From: Calditrichota bacterium
GTDB lineage: Bacteria > Calditrichota > Calditrichia > RBG-13-44-9 > J075
Length of the DNA: 20,427 nt
Assembly: GCA_024275555.1 (NCBI GenBank)
Contig: JAJRYW010000236.1
Location: 1 to 20,427 of the forward strand
Direction: 5' to 3'
The notes beneath the pieces are model-generated. The model was not told the DNA's origin and ran no database searches. It saw only the letters and a program-made list of their open reading frames with translations. The position numbers were made by a program, and so were the translations under genes. Shown here piece by piece: positions 1 to 7,922 of this stretch (the first letter of the stretch is position 1; every line of letters starts with the position of its first letter).

Positions 1-968
1 ATCTGCTTCAACTGTTCCGGCGAGGCTTTGAGCAGACCGACCGGTGTCAGCCGGGGCGTTAATATTTTCCAGTTGGGGTCCGCGGCAAAAATATCTTTAA
101 ACATGGGCAGGGCCTCCGCCAAACGGCCCATGTTCACCAGGGAAACGGCGTGCCAGTATTTCATTTCCAGGTTGTCGGGCGTCATCTGCTCCGCCGCCCC
201 GTATTCACGCAAGGCGCCTTCTTCATCGCCCTTCTCCACGGCCAGGTCGCCGGCGTTCATATGCTCATAGGCGCGATGCACTTTCAGCAGCCGCTTCAGC
301 TCTTGCACCGGGTTGGGATGATCTTCCACCCGCAGATCGACCAGGCGGTCTTCCCAGACCTTGCCGCTTGATTGGGGTTTGACCACCAAAATTGCCGCCG
401 ATTGTTTTCCGCGAATATCCCCGCCTTGCGCCTGGGCCGCTTCCAGCGCGGCAACCAGCCGCTCGGCCAGGGGGCCTTTAGCCGCCAAAAAAGCTTTTTC
501 CATGGCCGGCCAGACGGTTTCTTTGAGCATCAGGTTTGCCTGGACGGAATAGTATTTTTTATTGATGTGCCCGGCCGCGGGAATACACTTCGAACCCGTG
601 TGTGTAGCGGTGTTGCCCTGCGCGTCAATCAAAGCGACCTGGCGCACCTCCCGGGCGTCGTCATCGGAAAGCAGAATTTTTAGCGCTTCCTGCGGAGTTT
701 TCCCGGATTTTAATAATTCCAGTCCGCGCGGCCCGAAAGACACATTCACAAACGATTGAGTGGCAACCGCCCCCACGCCCGCTTCCGCCCAAATCACAAT
801 GCTGCCCACCGAAAACCAGTGCGATTGCACCGCTGCCCCAATCTCCCCGGTCGCCGAATCCACCGCCACAATCGAGTAGGTATGCGCCAGGGGATCCGAG
901 AATTCCGATTGAGCGGTTATCGAAAAACAACTTAACAGAACTGACAATGCCATAAAAATATGCTTCAT
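1..968 (-). CDS. DUF1028 family exported protein (predicted Ntn-hydrolase) with C-terminal TPR-like region, 3' end cut by window edge
   Basis: The reading frame is open from ATG at 966-968 to the left edge, 322 residues visible, with the C-terminus missing. Residues 1-20 look like a Sec signal peptide (KHIF, hydrophobic core, ending ITAQ). Residues 28-215 carry the hallmarks of DUF1028 (COG3342): HTYSIVAVDSATGEIGAAVQS near the start, GVGAVATQ at 65-71, NTATHTGSKC at 119-128, YSVQANLM at 140-147, GGDIRGKQSAA at 182-192 and DLRVEDHPNP at 211-220. The family is regarded as Ntn-hydrolase-like, but its substrate is unknown, so no reaction is assigned. Residues about 235-310 look like two TPR-type helix pairs (GDLAVEKGDEEGALREY, then NMGRLAEALPMF), consistent with a protein-interaction tail. 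It lies downstream of gcvP on the same strand, separated by about 300 bp of repeats, so co-transcription is doubtful. Confidence 0.88.
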   Translation of the reverse strand, partial: MKHIFMALSVLLSCFSITAQSEFSDPLAHTYSIVAVDSATGEIGAAVQSHWFSVGSIVIWAEAGVGAVATQSFVNVSFGPRGLELLKSGKTPQEALKILLSDDDAREVRQVALIDAQGNTATHTGSKCIPAAGHINKKYYSVQANLMLKETVWPAMEKAFLAAKGPLAERLVAALEAAQAQGGDIRGKQSAAILVVKPQSSGKVWEDRLVDLRVEDHPNPVQELKRLLKVHRAYEHMNAGDLAVEKGDEEGALREYGAAEQMTPDNLEMKYWHAVSLVNMGRLAEALPMFKDIFAADPNWKILTPRLTPVGLLKASPEQLKQ

Positions 969-1267
969 AGTCGCCTCGTGTATTAGCTATTAGTTTTGCT
1001 TTTCCCCTCGTTCCAAAGCTCCCGTTTTGGAACGCTGTCGCCAGGTATACCCTGTTTTTACGAACCCAGCTGCCGGGAGCGCTGCACAATAGGAGTGGGA
1101 ACTCTGTTTATAGCAGAACCGGATCGAAACGGAGATTCCGACACTGAGACATCACCAAACAGGAGTTTGGCGACCGGGGATAAAATAAATGATGGGTGCA
1201 CACTCCACATTTTACCCATCACGTTTTACGTTTTACGTTTCACGTTTTACGTTTTACGCATCACGTT
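969..1267. other. Intergenic region between gcvP and the DUF1028 gene: palindromes and tandem repeats, no gene
   Basis: No convincing coding sequence is present. The region holds a REP-like palindrome (1009-1034), a short inverted repeat CCAAAC/GTTTGG (1155-1170) and a 21-bp tandem repeat that runs into the gcvP stop codon. The 1157-1175 stretch matches 14281-14299 at 16 of 19 positions, so it belongs to a dispersed element. One of the hairpins may end gcvP transcription, but none is followed by a clear T-run on the minus strand. The promoter of the DUF1028 gene must lie here, yet no box stands out. Confidence 0.6.
1009..1034. repeat. REP-like palindrome, GTTCCAA family
   Basis: The arms CGTTCCAAA (1009-1017) and TTTGGAACG (1026-1034) are perfect inverted repeats around the loop GCTCCCGT. 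A close relative with arms GTTCCAAG/CTTGGAAC and loop CTCCCG is at 17806-17827. Palindromes built on this core are widespread interspersed repeats in bacterial genomes; function is unknown. Confidence 0.7.
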
Positions 1268-1271
1268 TTAC
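1220..1271. repeat. 21-bp tandem repeat, about 2.5 copies, overlapping the gcvP stop codon
   Basis: Two units of 21 bp (1220-1240 and 1241-1261), each starting CACGTTTTACGTTTTACG and differing only in the last three bases (TTT or CAT), are followed by a 10-base partial unit (1262-1271). Each unit itself contains two CGTTTTA sub-repeats. The partial copy overlaps the gcvP TAA at 1268-1270. It looks like a minisatellite-type intergenic repeat. Confidence 0.75.
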
Positions 1272-2380
1272 CAATCACCCTGGTAGGCCTCCGGCGGCGG
1301 GCAGATACAGATCAAATTACGGTCGCCATAGGCGTTATCGATCCGGGCCACCGGGGGCCAGTACTTGTATTCCCGCAAATACGGCAGGGGATAAGCGGCC
1401 CGCTCCCGCGGGTAGGGATGGTTCCACTGGTCTGCGCACACTTCCTCGGCGGTATGCGGTGCATTTTTAAGCAGGTTATCTTCCCGGTCGGCCTTGCCGC
1501 CGGCAATCTCCTCAATCTCGCCGTGGATAGCGATCAGGGCGTCGCAGAAACGATCCAGTTCTTCTTTGGACTCGCTCTCGGTAGGCTCGACCATCATGGT
1601 GCCGGGAACCGGGAAGGAGATGGTCGGGGCATGGAAGCCGTAATCCATGAGACGTTTGGCGATGTCTTCCACCTCCACGCCGGCGGATTGTTTAAAAGGG
1701 CGGCAATCAAAGATCAGTTCGTGCGCTACCCGCCCGTTTTTACCGGAATAGAGCACCGGGTAATACTTTTCCAGACGAGCCTTGATATAGTTGGCGTTCA
1801 GAATGGCGTAGCGGGTGGATTCGGTAAGGCCGGGGCCGCCCAACATGCGGATGTAGGCGTGAGAAATAGGCAGGATACCGGCGCTGCCCCAATGGGCGCT
1901 GGAAACCGCGCCGATAGCTTTCTCGCCCGGCGCCGCACTGATGGGGTGGGCGGGCAGATAGGGGGTAAGATGTTCCGCCACGGCGATAGGCCCCATGCCC
2001 GGTCCGCCGCCGCCGTGGGGGATGGCAAAAGTTTTATGCAAATTCAGATGGCAAACATCCGCGCCGATATACCCCGGGTTGGTCAGCCCCACCTGGGCGT
2101 TCAGATTTGCTCCATCCATGTACACCTGGCCGCCGTAATCGTGCACGATCCGGCAAACCTCCCGGATGGTCTCTTCAAAAACGCCGTGGGTGGAGGGATA
2201 GGTCGCCATCAGCGCGGCCAGGGTCTCCTGATATTGCTCGGCCTTTGCTTTCAGGTCTTCCACATCGATGTTGCCCTGCGGGTCGCATTGCACAATCACC
2301 ACCTTCATCCCGGCCATAACCGCCGAGGCGGGATTGGTGCCGTGCGCCGAAGAGGGAATCAGGGCCACATCGCGCTGGGG
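1268..2380 (-). CDS. gcvP: Glycine dehydrogenase (decarboxylating), C-terminal part downstream of an in-frame TAG
   Basis: This is the continuation, in the same frame, of the gcvP reading frame that meets TAG at 2381-2383. It supplies residues 600-969 of the full-length product. It holds IPSSAHGTNPAS, the DGANLNAQVG stretch and LNLHKTFAIPHGGGGPGMGP, whose Lys (about residue 715) is the PLP-binding lysine of P-protein, so the upstream piece alone would lack the cofactor lysine. The first possible in-frame start is a GTG at 2366-2368, which reads as an internal Val of a conserved segment and has no reason to be a true start. The end is TAA at 1268-1270. If the TAG is real and not read through, this piece is a relic; if it is a sequence error, gcvP is intact. 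Confidence 0.85.
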   Translation of the reverse strand, partial: PQRDVALIPSSAHGTNPASAVMAGMKVVIVQCDPQGNIDVEDLKAKAEQYQETLAALMATYPSTHGVFEETIREVCRIVHDYGGQVYMDGANLNAQVGLTNPGYIGADVCHLNLHKTFAIPHGGGGPGMGPIAVAEHLTPYLPAHPISAAPGEKAIGAVSSAHWGSAGILPISHAYIRMLGGPGLTESTRYAILNANYIKARLEKYYPVLYSGKNGRVAHELIFDCRPFKQSAGVEVEDIAKRLMDYGFHAPTISFPVPGTMMVEPTESESKEELDRFCDALIAIHGEIEEIAGGKADREDNLLKNAPHTAEEVCADQWNHPYPRERAAYPLPYLREYKYWPPVARIDNAYGDRNLICICPPPEAYQGDW

Positions 2381-4177
2381 CTAGCCGATATCTTCCAGGT
2401 AAGCTTTGATAACCATCATCCCGGCAAATTCCCCCTGCGCGCCGGAATTGGGCTGAAAGGAAACCGCCTTCAAACCGGTGATTTTGCATAGCCACGCTTC
2501 CAACTGATCAAACAACTTCCGGTAACCGGCGGCCTGCTCGCGGGGGATAAAAGGGTGCAATTGCGCAAATTCCGGCCAACTGATCGGCGCCAGTTCTGCG
2601 GCGGCATTCAGCTTCATGGTGCAAGAGCCCAGCGGGATCATCGAGGTGGTCAGGGATAAATCCTTGTTCTCCAGCCGCTTCAGATAGCGCATTAGCTTGG
2701 TCTCGGTATGGTAGCGGTGAAACACCGGGTGGGTAAGGATTTCCGAGGCGCGCAACAGCGGCCCGGGCAAATCGTTCAGGGCGACATCGGGAGAGACCGG
2801 CGCTGCCAACAGGGCGTCTTTTTTTCCGGCGGCTTTGGCAAAAACCGCGATGATCTGTTCCAGGGCATCGCTGTCCGTGGTTTCGTCCAGGGCAATACCG
2901 ATACAACCTTGCTCCGTATAGCGGAAATTCAGGTGCGCCGAGGCGGCCAGTTGCCGCACAGCCGAGAGGCGTTCCTCCCCCGCCTCAATCAGCAGGGTAT
3001 CAAAATAATGCCGGTTCAATTGCCGGTAGCCCAGTTTGCTGAGCGAATCGGCCAGTTGCCGCGCCCGGGCGTGCACTCCCCGGGCCATCCGGCGCAATCC
3101 TTCCGGGCCGTGGTAGACGGCGTACATGGCGGCCATATTAGCCAGCAGCGCCTGGGCGGTGCAGATGTTGGAAGTGGCCCGCTCCCGGCGGATGTGCTGC
3201 TCGCGGGTCTGCAGGGCCATCCGGAAGGTCAACTGCTCACAACGGTCCTTTGACACGCCGATGATCCGCCCCGGCACATGCCTCTTGAAATCCGCTTTGG
3301 CGGCAAAAAAAGCGGCGTGCGGCCCGCCGTAGCCCATCGGAACGCCAAAACGCTGCGCCGACCCCAGCACCACATCGGCGCCCATCTCCCCGGGGGGCGT
3401 CAGCACGGTCAGCGCCAGCAGATCCGCAGCAACCGCAACAAACACCCCGGCCTGGTGCGCCCGTTCGATCAGCGCCCGGAAATCCTGCACGTTGCCGTCG
3501 GCATCCGGGTACTGGATCAGCACGCCGTAGACGTCATCGCCGAACTCCATTTCATCCAGGCTGCCCGTTTTTAAATTGATGTGCTGCGCTTTTGCCCGGG
3601 TGTGCATCACCGAGATAGTCTGGGGGAAACACTTGTCCGACACCCAAAAGGTATCCGCGCCCAGTTTGGCTTTCTGCCGATCCCGCCCCCGGTGCAGCAA
3701 AGTCATCGCCTCCGCTGCGGCGGTGCCCTCATCCAGTAAAGAGGCGTTGGCAATCTCCAGGCCGGTCAGGTCGGAGACCATGGTTTGGAAGGTTAACAAA
3801 GCCTCCAGCCGGCCCTGGGAGATTTCCGCCTGGTAAGGAGTGTAGGCGGTATACCAGCCCGGATTTTCCAGCATATTGCGCTGTATCACCGGCGGGGTGA
3901 TGCAGCCGTAATAGCCCAGGCCGATGTAGGATTTATAACACCGGTTCTGGCCGGCAATCTTACGCAACTCCTGCAAATATTGAACTTCACCCAGGGGAGG
4001 CTCCAGGGAAAGCTCCTCTTTTAAGCGAATGGACGCCGGCACAGTCTGGTCGATCAGGGCATCCAGGGATTCACAGCCAATCGTTTCCAGCATCTCCCGG
4101 GTATCTTCCGGATTCAAATCGATGTGGCGGTTTAAAAACGTATCGCTGCGGGGCAATTGATCGGCAAGGCGGGTCAT
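2381..4177 (-). CDS. gcvP: Glycine dehydrogenase (decarboxylating), P-protein of the glycine cleavage system; N-terminal part ending at in-frame TAG
   Basis: P-protein decarboxylates glycine and transfers the aminomethyl group to lipoylated H-protein (GcvH) in the cytoplasm. The start is ATG at 4175-4177 (MTRLADQLPRSDTFLNRH, matching the usual P-protein N-terminus), preceded by AAGGAG seven bases upstream; longer in-frame extensions upstream run into repeat DNA and are not credible. Recognisable segments are YIGLGYYGCITPPVIQRN, PYQAEISQGRLEALL, ANASLLDEGTAAAEAM, MGYGGPHAAFFA and SMIPLGSCTMKLNAA. The frame stops at TAG (2381-2383) after 598 residues, but the same frame continues with the rest of the protein down to 1268, giving a total of about 969 codons against 957 residues in E. 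coli. Natural two-subunit P-proteins (GcvPA/GcvPB) split near residue 450, not here, so this is not an ordinary split gene. No gcvT or gcvH is visible nearby. Confidence 0.93.
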   Translation of the reverse strand: MTRLADQLPRSDTFLNRHIDLNPEDTREMLETIGCESLDALIDQTVPASIRLKEELSLEPPLGEVQYLQELRKIAGQNRCYKSYIGLGYYGCITPPVIQRNMLENPGWYTAYTPYQAEISQGRLEALLTFQTMVSDLTGLEIANASLLDEGTAAAEAMTLLHRGRDRQKAKLGADTFWVSDKCFPQTISVMHTRAKAQHINLKTGSLDEMEFGDDVYGVLIQYPDADGNVQDFRALIERAHQAGVFVAVAADLLALTVLTPPGEMGADVVLGSAQRFGVPMGYGGPHAAFFAAKADFKRHVPGRIIGVSKDRCEQLTFRMALQTREQHIRRERATSNICTAQALLANMAAMYAVYHGPEGLRRMARGVHARARQLADSLSKLGYRQLNRHYFDTLLIEAGEERLSAVRQLAASAHLNFRYTEQGCIGIALDETTDSDALEQIIAVFAKAAGKKDALLAAPVSPDVALNDLPGPLLRASEILTHPVFHRYHTETKLMRYLKRLENKDLSLTTSMIPLGSCTMKLNAAAELAPISWPEFAQLHPFIPREQAAGYRKLFDQLEAWLCKITGLKAVSFQPNSGAQGEFAGMMVIKAYLEDIG

Positions 4178-4677
4178 AGCGCTGCTCCTTGGTTGGTCAA
4201 AATCGATGAAAAATATCTTAGAGAGGCCCTTAGCCGGCCTCCGGTTGTCCGCGGCCAAAGTTATTGAATTCACGCCGGAAAAGGCAAGCATCTCTTTATT
4301 TAGGTGAGGAGAGAGATATTGCGAATCTTGACTTGAAAATTTGACGCGGAAACACGCAGAGCAAGACAGCAGCATCAGATAATAACCGCAAAGCGGCGGT
4401 ATGTTTATAGAAACAGTTACCTTAAAAGGTAAAACCGCTTAGCGGTGACAATAAAAATATTTGCAATCACTCAGGTAGTGTTAGACAGTCCCTACGAGAT
4501 GGCTAGGCCATAGACCTTTAGACTACAGGGACGTAGTGTAAATTTAGCATATTATCGTTGTATACATGTGTTTATGTGTAAATGTCATCCCTCGGCTGGC
4601 TCAGGGTGGTCATCAAAATCAGTCTGAGCTTATAGAAGGTAAACTGAAAGTTTCGTTTAAGTTAGTTTCAATACATT
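4178..4677. other. 500-bp intergenic region filled with interspersed palindromic repeats
   Basis: There is no credible gene. The stretch next to gcvP (4178-4375) should hold its promoter. From 4381 onward there are several short palindromes: CCGC-aaa-GCGG (4386-4396), TTACCTT-aa-AAGGTAA (4417-4432), CCGCT-t-AGCGG (4435-4445) and ATGGC-tag-GCCAT (4499-4511). The text GCGGTATGTTTATAGAAA at 4395-4413 resembles repeats I recall from other FCB-group intergenic regions. A CCCT...AGGG REP-like element is at 4589-4606. The cluster separates the GC-rich gcvP from the more A+T-rich restriction-modification genes and may mark an insertion boundary. Confidence 0.6.
4386..4511. repeat. Cluster of four short palindromes
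   Basis: Four perfect short inverted repeats occur in 126 bp: 4386-4396, 4417-4432, 4435-4445 and 4499-4511. The first and third share the CCGC/GCGG core. The set looks like a composite of dispersed intergenic elements rather than a single operator. Confidence 0.6.
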
Positions 4678-5655
4678 TCAAGGCGTTTTATAAGGCTGCA
4701 GGTAATGCTCTCCATCGAAATGGATAAGATGGGAGGGGGCGTCTGCCACCCACACCTCTGTTTCCCAGGCTATATCATTTATGTAACGAGCCATCACAGC
4801 ACGACTTGGAAAAGCGGTCACATATATAAGACCTGTTTTTGCACTGGAAAACAATCGGGTTAGTTCGGTATGCCTTTTAGCATCAACCGGACCATGGCTG
4901 GTTACCGCTTCAATTAGCAATAACCACTTCTCTTTCCCATAATAAAGTACCACATCCGGCATCTTTCCATGCTTATCAACTTCAACGCCAAGTTCCGCTA
5001 ATAATTCTGCATCGAAATATCCCCATTTATCGCCGGTGTCGCCAAGGTAAACCAATGTGCTACCCGGTGCGAAGCGTGGAGCGAAGTCATCGATAATTGC
5101 TTTAATCAATTCGCTATGTTCACCGGGACTAATGGTTATTTTTTTTCCGGGAGCTATTTGAACAGGAATACGATTTTGTGCTCGCTCCTTTGCATAGCGG
5201 GTGGATAGCGTTTCCCGTCTATCGAGGTAATCTGGTAATGCTTCGCTCCATCCGGAACTGCCAAAACGACGAAGCAACTTCAATGTGTTCGACTCAATTT
5301 GATAAACAGCTTTTGGGCTGTTCACAGGACGATCCGGTTTATCCGGATTGTAAAGCGCTATTCCGGCATCGACAAATTGATGCATGGTCTGGCGCCGTAT
5401 GGTCTCGCGAGTGTTTGGAGCATACTCCTTTTGATAATGCATTCGCATCCACTCCATCATTGGAGTGATACCAATCAAAGGATTTTCTGCATCCACCCAT
5501 TTCTTACCGGGGGTAAGATTCAGTAGGGCTAATAGGCAAAGCGCCGACCGTTCATTTTGTTGCGCCCGGGCATTCCCAACGATTTGAGTATCCGAATCGC
5601 GGCTTTGATATATCGCTCCTTTTCCGTCATAAAGCCAGACCCATGAGTTGCTCAT
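4678..5655 (-). CDS. BsuBI/PstI-family type II restriction endonuclease
   Basis: The 325-residue product has the size of PstI and BsuBI (about 315-326 residues). The N-terminal half (to about residue 150) corresponds to the family's helical/winged-helix region. The C-terminal half carries the PD-(D/E)xK-type core: LVYLGDTGDKWGYFD at 201-215, GKMPDVVLYYG at 230-240 with Asp234, and LLLIEAVTSHGPVDAKR at 245-261 with Glu249, the family signature. The expected role is cleavage of unmethylated DNA at CTGCAG; the specificity is inferred from family membership. It starts inside the end of the methylase gene (29-bp overlap, 5627-5655), so the endonuclease is translated after the methylase. It ends with TGA. 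A CTGCAG site lies at 4696-4701 within this gene and another at 3209-3214 in gcvP. The gene is more A+T-rich than the flanking genes, which fits horizontal acquisition. Confidence 0.92.
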   Translation of the reverse strand: MSNSWVWLYDGKGAIYQSRDSDTQIVGNARAQQNERSALCLLALLNLTPGKKWVDAENPLIGITPMMEWMRMHYQKEYAPNTRETIRRQTMHQFVDAGIALYNPDKPDRPVNSPKAVYQIESNTLKLLRRFGSSGWSEALPDYLDRRETLSTRYAKERAQNRIPVQIAPGKKITISPGEHSELIKAIIDDFAPRFAPGSTLVYLGDTGDKWGYFDAELLAELGVEVDKHGKMPDVVLYYGKEKWLLLIEAVTSHGPVDAKRHTELTRLFSSAKTGLIYVTAFPSRAVMARYINDIAWETEVWVADAPSHLIHFDGEHYLQPYKTP

Positions 5656-7117
5656 CTACCCTGGGTGACATAACCTCTCCTGTAGATAAAACCCACTTTC
5701 CTAATCTAATCAGAACTTCTCTACCCGGAAATCTCAACAACCGGAGATCGGTGGCATTAACCTGGGTATTGCCGCTAAACCGGCGGAAACATTTATCAAC
5801 CAATTCACTATTCAGATATGCTGCCAATCCATAGGCAAGTTCCGGAGATAAGCCTTGTTTATTGCAGTGAATTATGTTTAGATGGTTCTCGAAACCAAGT
5901 AATAAGGCATCTTTAAAATTTTGCGGCTCAACAACACTCGCCACAATACGACGTTTTTCTTCTTTTGATGTAAACCGACGTACGATACAATAATATCCAG
6001 TTGGATAGAGCCATTTTTGGGTAGAATTGTTAACGCGGATAGCGTTTGGTTTCTTCGTGTCGGTTAATGGCCAGACCACTTTCCCATTGCGAAAATGTGT
6101 TGGGTAGAGTAAAGGCGCAGTGCCATGTTCCGGCATTTTACAGAGATGCTCCTTTACCCGGAAATCTACCACGGGACCTGTTGATACGGAAAGACCAAGA
6201 TTTTTTAAAGAATATTTATACTCACCGGATATTTCAATGGTATCTTTTTCTGGTGAGGTGGGCACATGAATAAATGATTCCCGATCATCGGGAAAAACAA
6301 TTTGGTCAAATGGAATTTTGAAAATATCCAGATCATCAAACTGATCATCCGTTGAGGTAGAAACAATTACTTCCTCCTGATTTCCACCACGCTCCAGTTT
6401 GATGATGATATTTTCCTGTAACACATCATCATCTTTGAAAGCTTTATTACGGGAATGAAATAAATGTAAGCGCCGGATGGCAGCCCGGGCAAGTATGTGT
6501 TGGCGGAAAGGCCGGTAATATGAACCGTTACAAAAACTGCGGGGAATAATGGCGACAAGTTCACCGTTTTTTTCGAGCAATGACAGAACCAGCGCCACAA
6601 AAGCCGGGTAGAGATTTACCGTTTCGATTCCGGCGCGCCGTAACATCAAGCGATATCGGGAGTTGCTTCTTATCTTTTTGTAAGGAGGGTTGAGGATAGC
6701 ATGAGAGTATGTTTTAGATTCATAATCTTGAAAAAGATTTCCGGTAAGCCACTCTACTGCCGTGGTTATAAAATCCTTCCCAATAATTCGCACAACCAAA
6801 TCGATATGCTTGTTATATTGCTCCAGCGTTTTAGATAAATATGGGTGAAGTTCAGTATCAATCTCAAATGCATCTACTTCGACTTTATGGCAATTGAGGT
6901 CGCCGGAAACGCACCTGCCCAAGAAAGCAGCAGAAAGAGACCCCACCCCTGCTCCGGCATCCAACAATCGAATTGTATCACATCGTCGGTTATCAAACAA
7001 ACTCGCCATAAATGCAGCAATGCTCAAAGGCGTAAAATATTGCCCAAACTTTGTTTTTTGCACGGATGATAAATTCCGGGCTGCGGTTATTCGGATTTTT
7101 TCAGCTTCCTGAAGCAA
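5627..7117 (-). CDS. Adenine-N6 DNA methyltransferase of the PstI/BsuBI restriction-modification system
   Basis: It methylates adenine in the recognition site (expected CTGCAG) to protect host DNA. The 496-residue length fits M.PstI/M.BsuBI (about 500). Motif order is X (KFGQYFTP, 23-30), I (LLDAGAGVGSL, 51-61) and IV (NPPY, 143-146), the gamma-class order of N6-adenine methylases. The start is TTG at 7115-7117: AAAGGAG sits eight bases upstream, an excellent ribosome-binding site, and no ATG fits better before motif X. The TTG start may hold expression down. The gene ends with TGA at 5627-5629, inside the endonuclease gene. The two genes form one transcription unit read right to left, and no C-protein (controller) gene is visible upstream. 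Confidence 0.93.
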   Translation of the reverse strand: MLQEAEKIRITAARNLSSVQKTKFGQYFTPLSIAAFMASLFDNRRCDTIRLLDAGAGVGSLSAAFLGRCVSGDLNCHKVEVDAFEIDTELHPYLSKTLEQYNKHIDLVVRIIGKDFITTAVEWLTGNLFQDYESKTYSHAILNPPYKKIRSNSRYRLMLRRAGIETVNLYPAFVALVLSLLEKNGELVAIIPRSFCNGSYYRPFRQHILARAAIRRLHLFHSRNKAFKDDDVLQENIIIKLERGGNQEEVIVSTSTDDQFDDLDIFKIPFDQIVFPDDRESFIHVPTSPEKDTIEISGEYKYSLKNLGLSVSTGPVVDFRVKEHLCKMPEHGTAPLLYPTHFRNGKVVWPLTDTKKPNAIRVNNSTQKWLYPTGYYCIVRRFTSKEEKRRIVASVVEPQNFKDALLLGFENHLNIIHCNKQGLSPELAYGLAAYLNSELVDKCFRRFSGNTQVNATDLRLLRFPGREVLIRLGKWVLSTGEVMSPRVDEQLMGLAL

Positions 7118-7312
7118 GGTTCAGACTCCTTTGATGGCTATTTTAGCAATCCTAAGTAGCTTTCGCACACTTCGGCGCAAAAGTAATCTGTTTTCTACAG
7201 AACAAATCGACAATCCCGCCCGGCCGGGAGTCGATTTAGGCGCCCTTGGCGCTTTTACAGAATTATAAATTTTCGAAGGCAATATAATCATTCCCCCTGA
7301 TTTCTGACAAAA
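7118..7312. other. Intergenic region upstream of the restriction-modification unit
   Basis: It contains the methylase ribosome-binding site, a GC-rich hairpin (7204-7237), a second hairpin core GCGCC-ctt-GGCGC (about 7241-7253) followed on the plus strand by TTTT, and the short inverted repeat CTGT/ACAG near 7189-7201. The promoter of the restriction-modification unit must lie here, but no clear -35/-10 pair can be named. Confidence 0.45.
7204..7237 (-). terminator. Possible terminator hairpin downstream of the RraB-domain gene
   Basis: Arms AAATCGAC (7204-7211) and GTCGATTT (7230-7237) enclose a GC-rich core CCCG...CGGG. On the minus strand the stem is followed by a weak T-rich stretch (TTTGTTCTG). 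It could end rraB-like transcription before the methylase promoter; the U-run is imperfect. Confidence 0.45.
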
Positions 7313-7774
7313 TTATTGCTGCGGATTGCTCCCCCAGCCATCAAATTCACAATCATGGTTGTAGCCAAGTCTGACCATTTGCTCCGTCCATGCTTCAACT
7401 GAACTCTCATCCATTTTGATTGGACCAGTCCACCCCCTTATCAGCATGAGCTGCTCATCGCCCTGTGAAGGGGTCGCTTCGACTTCATAGTTTAACTTTT
7501 TCAGCGCCGCTGCCAGGGTAAACGCCTTTTCTTCAGTGTCTGTGTAAAAGAAGAATTCCAGCTTAAGAGTTGTCGAATCGGTTACACCATAATTCATTAG
7601 TTGTGCAAGTATTTTGTACAACATTGTCATTTGTCCATTAAGATTTTTACGAAATGACTGCTCGGTCACATACGGTTTATCGGTATCGCCCGAATCATTC
7701 TTTGTGTAACCGGAAAGTGAGATAAAGATACCCATCAAAGGGATCACTCCGAATTTGTATTGAAGGTCTGACAT
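7313..7774 (-). CDS. RraB-domain protein (regulator of RNase E activity B-like)
   Basis: The 153-residue product has a C-terminal region matching the RraB family (PF06877): LEFFFYTDTEEKAFTLAAAL, then LNYEVEATPS, and the ending HDCEFDGWG, close to the typical EYDGWG. Proteobacterial RraB binds and inhibits RNase E; whether that applies here is unknown, since FCB-group bacteria often rely on RNase G/E-like or RNase Y enzymes. Residues 1-65 (KFGVIPLMGIFISLSGYTKN...) form an extra N-terminal part that I do not recognise. I prefer ATG at 7772-7774; a TTG at 7805-7807 would add 11 residues but has no ribosome-binding site. Stop is TAA. It lies between the restriction-modification unit and the kinase gene, with its own spacing on both sides. 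Confidence 0.72.
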   Translation of the reverse strand: MSDLQYKFGVIPLMGIFISLSGYTKNDSGDTDKPYVTEQSFRKNLNGQMTMLYKILAQLMNYGVTDSTTLKLEFFFYTDTEEKAFTLAAALKKLNYEVEATPSQGDEQLMLIRGWTGPIKMDESSVEAWTEQMVRLGYNHDCEFDGWGSNPQQ

Positions 7775-7922
7775 AATATCTTCGCTTAATTTACTTGTAG
7801 AAATCAAATACGTGTATCTAATTTAGCAATCCATTCTATTTTTAACAATGCTTTTACGTGTGTATTGAATGGATCAAATCACGCCGGCTATTCTTGGTAC
7901 TCATAAACAAATTCAAAATATA

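Noticed and set aside
661..1089. 142-codon minus-strand frame overlapping the DUF1028 gene start
   Set aside because: It is in another frame of a clear DUF1028 gene and its glycine-rich translation has no family features.
2381..2383. Pyrrolysine or general TAG reassignment
   Set aside because: TAG ends three other reading frames at natural-looking C-termini, and no pyrrolysine genes are in the window. Whole-genome data could reopen this.
1196..2491. 431-codon plus-strand open frame opposite gcvP
   Set aside because: It begins in the tandem repeat, has no recognisable domain or ribosome-binding site, and is fully antisense to strongly conserved gcvP sequence.
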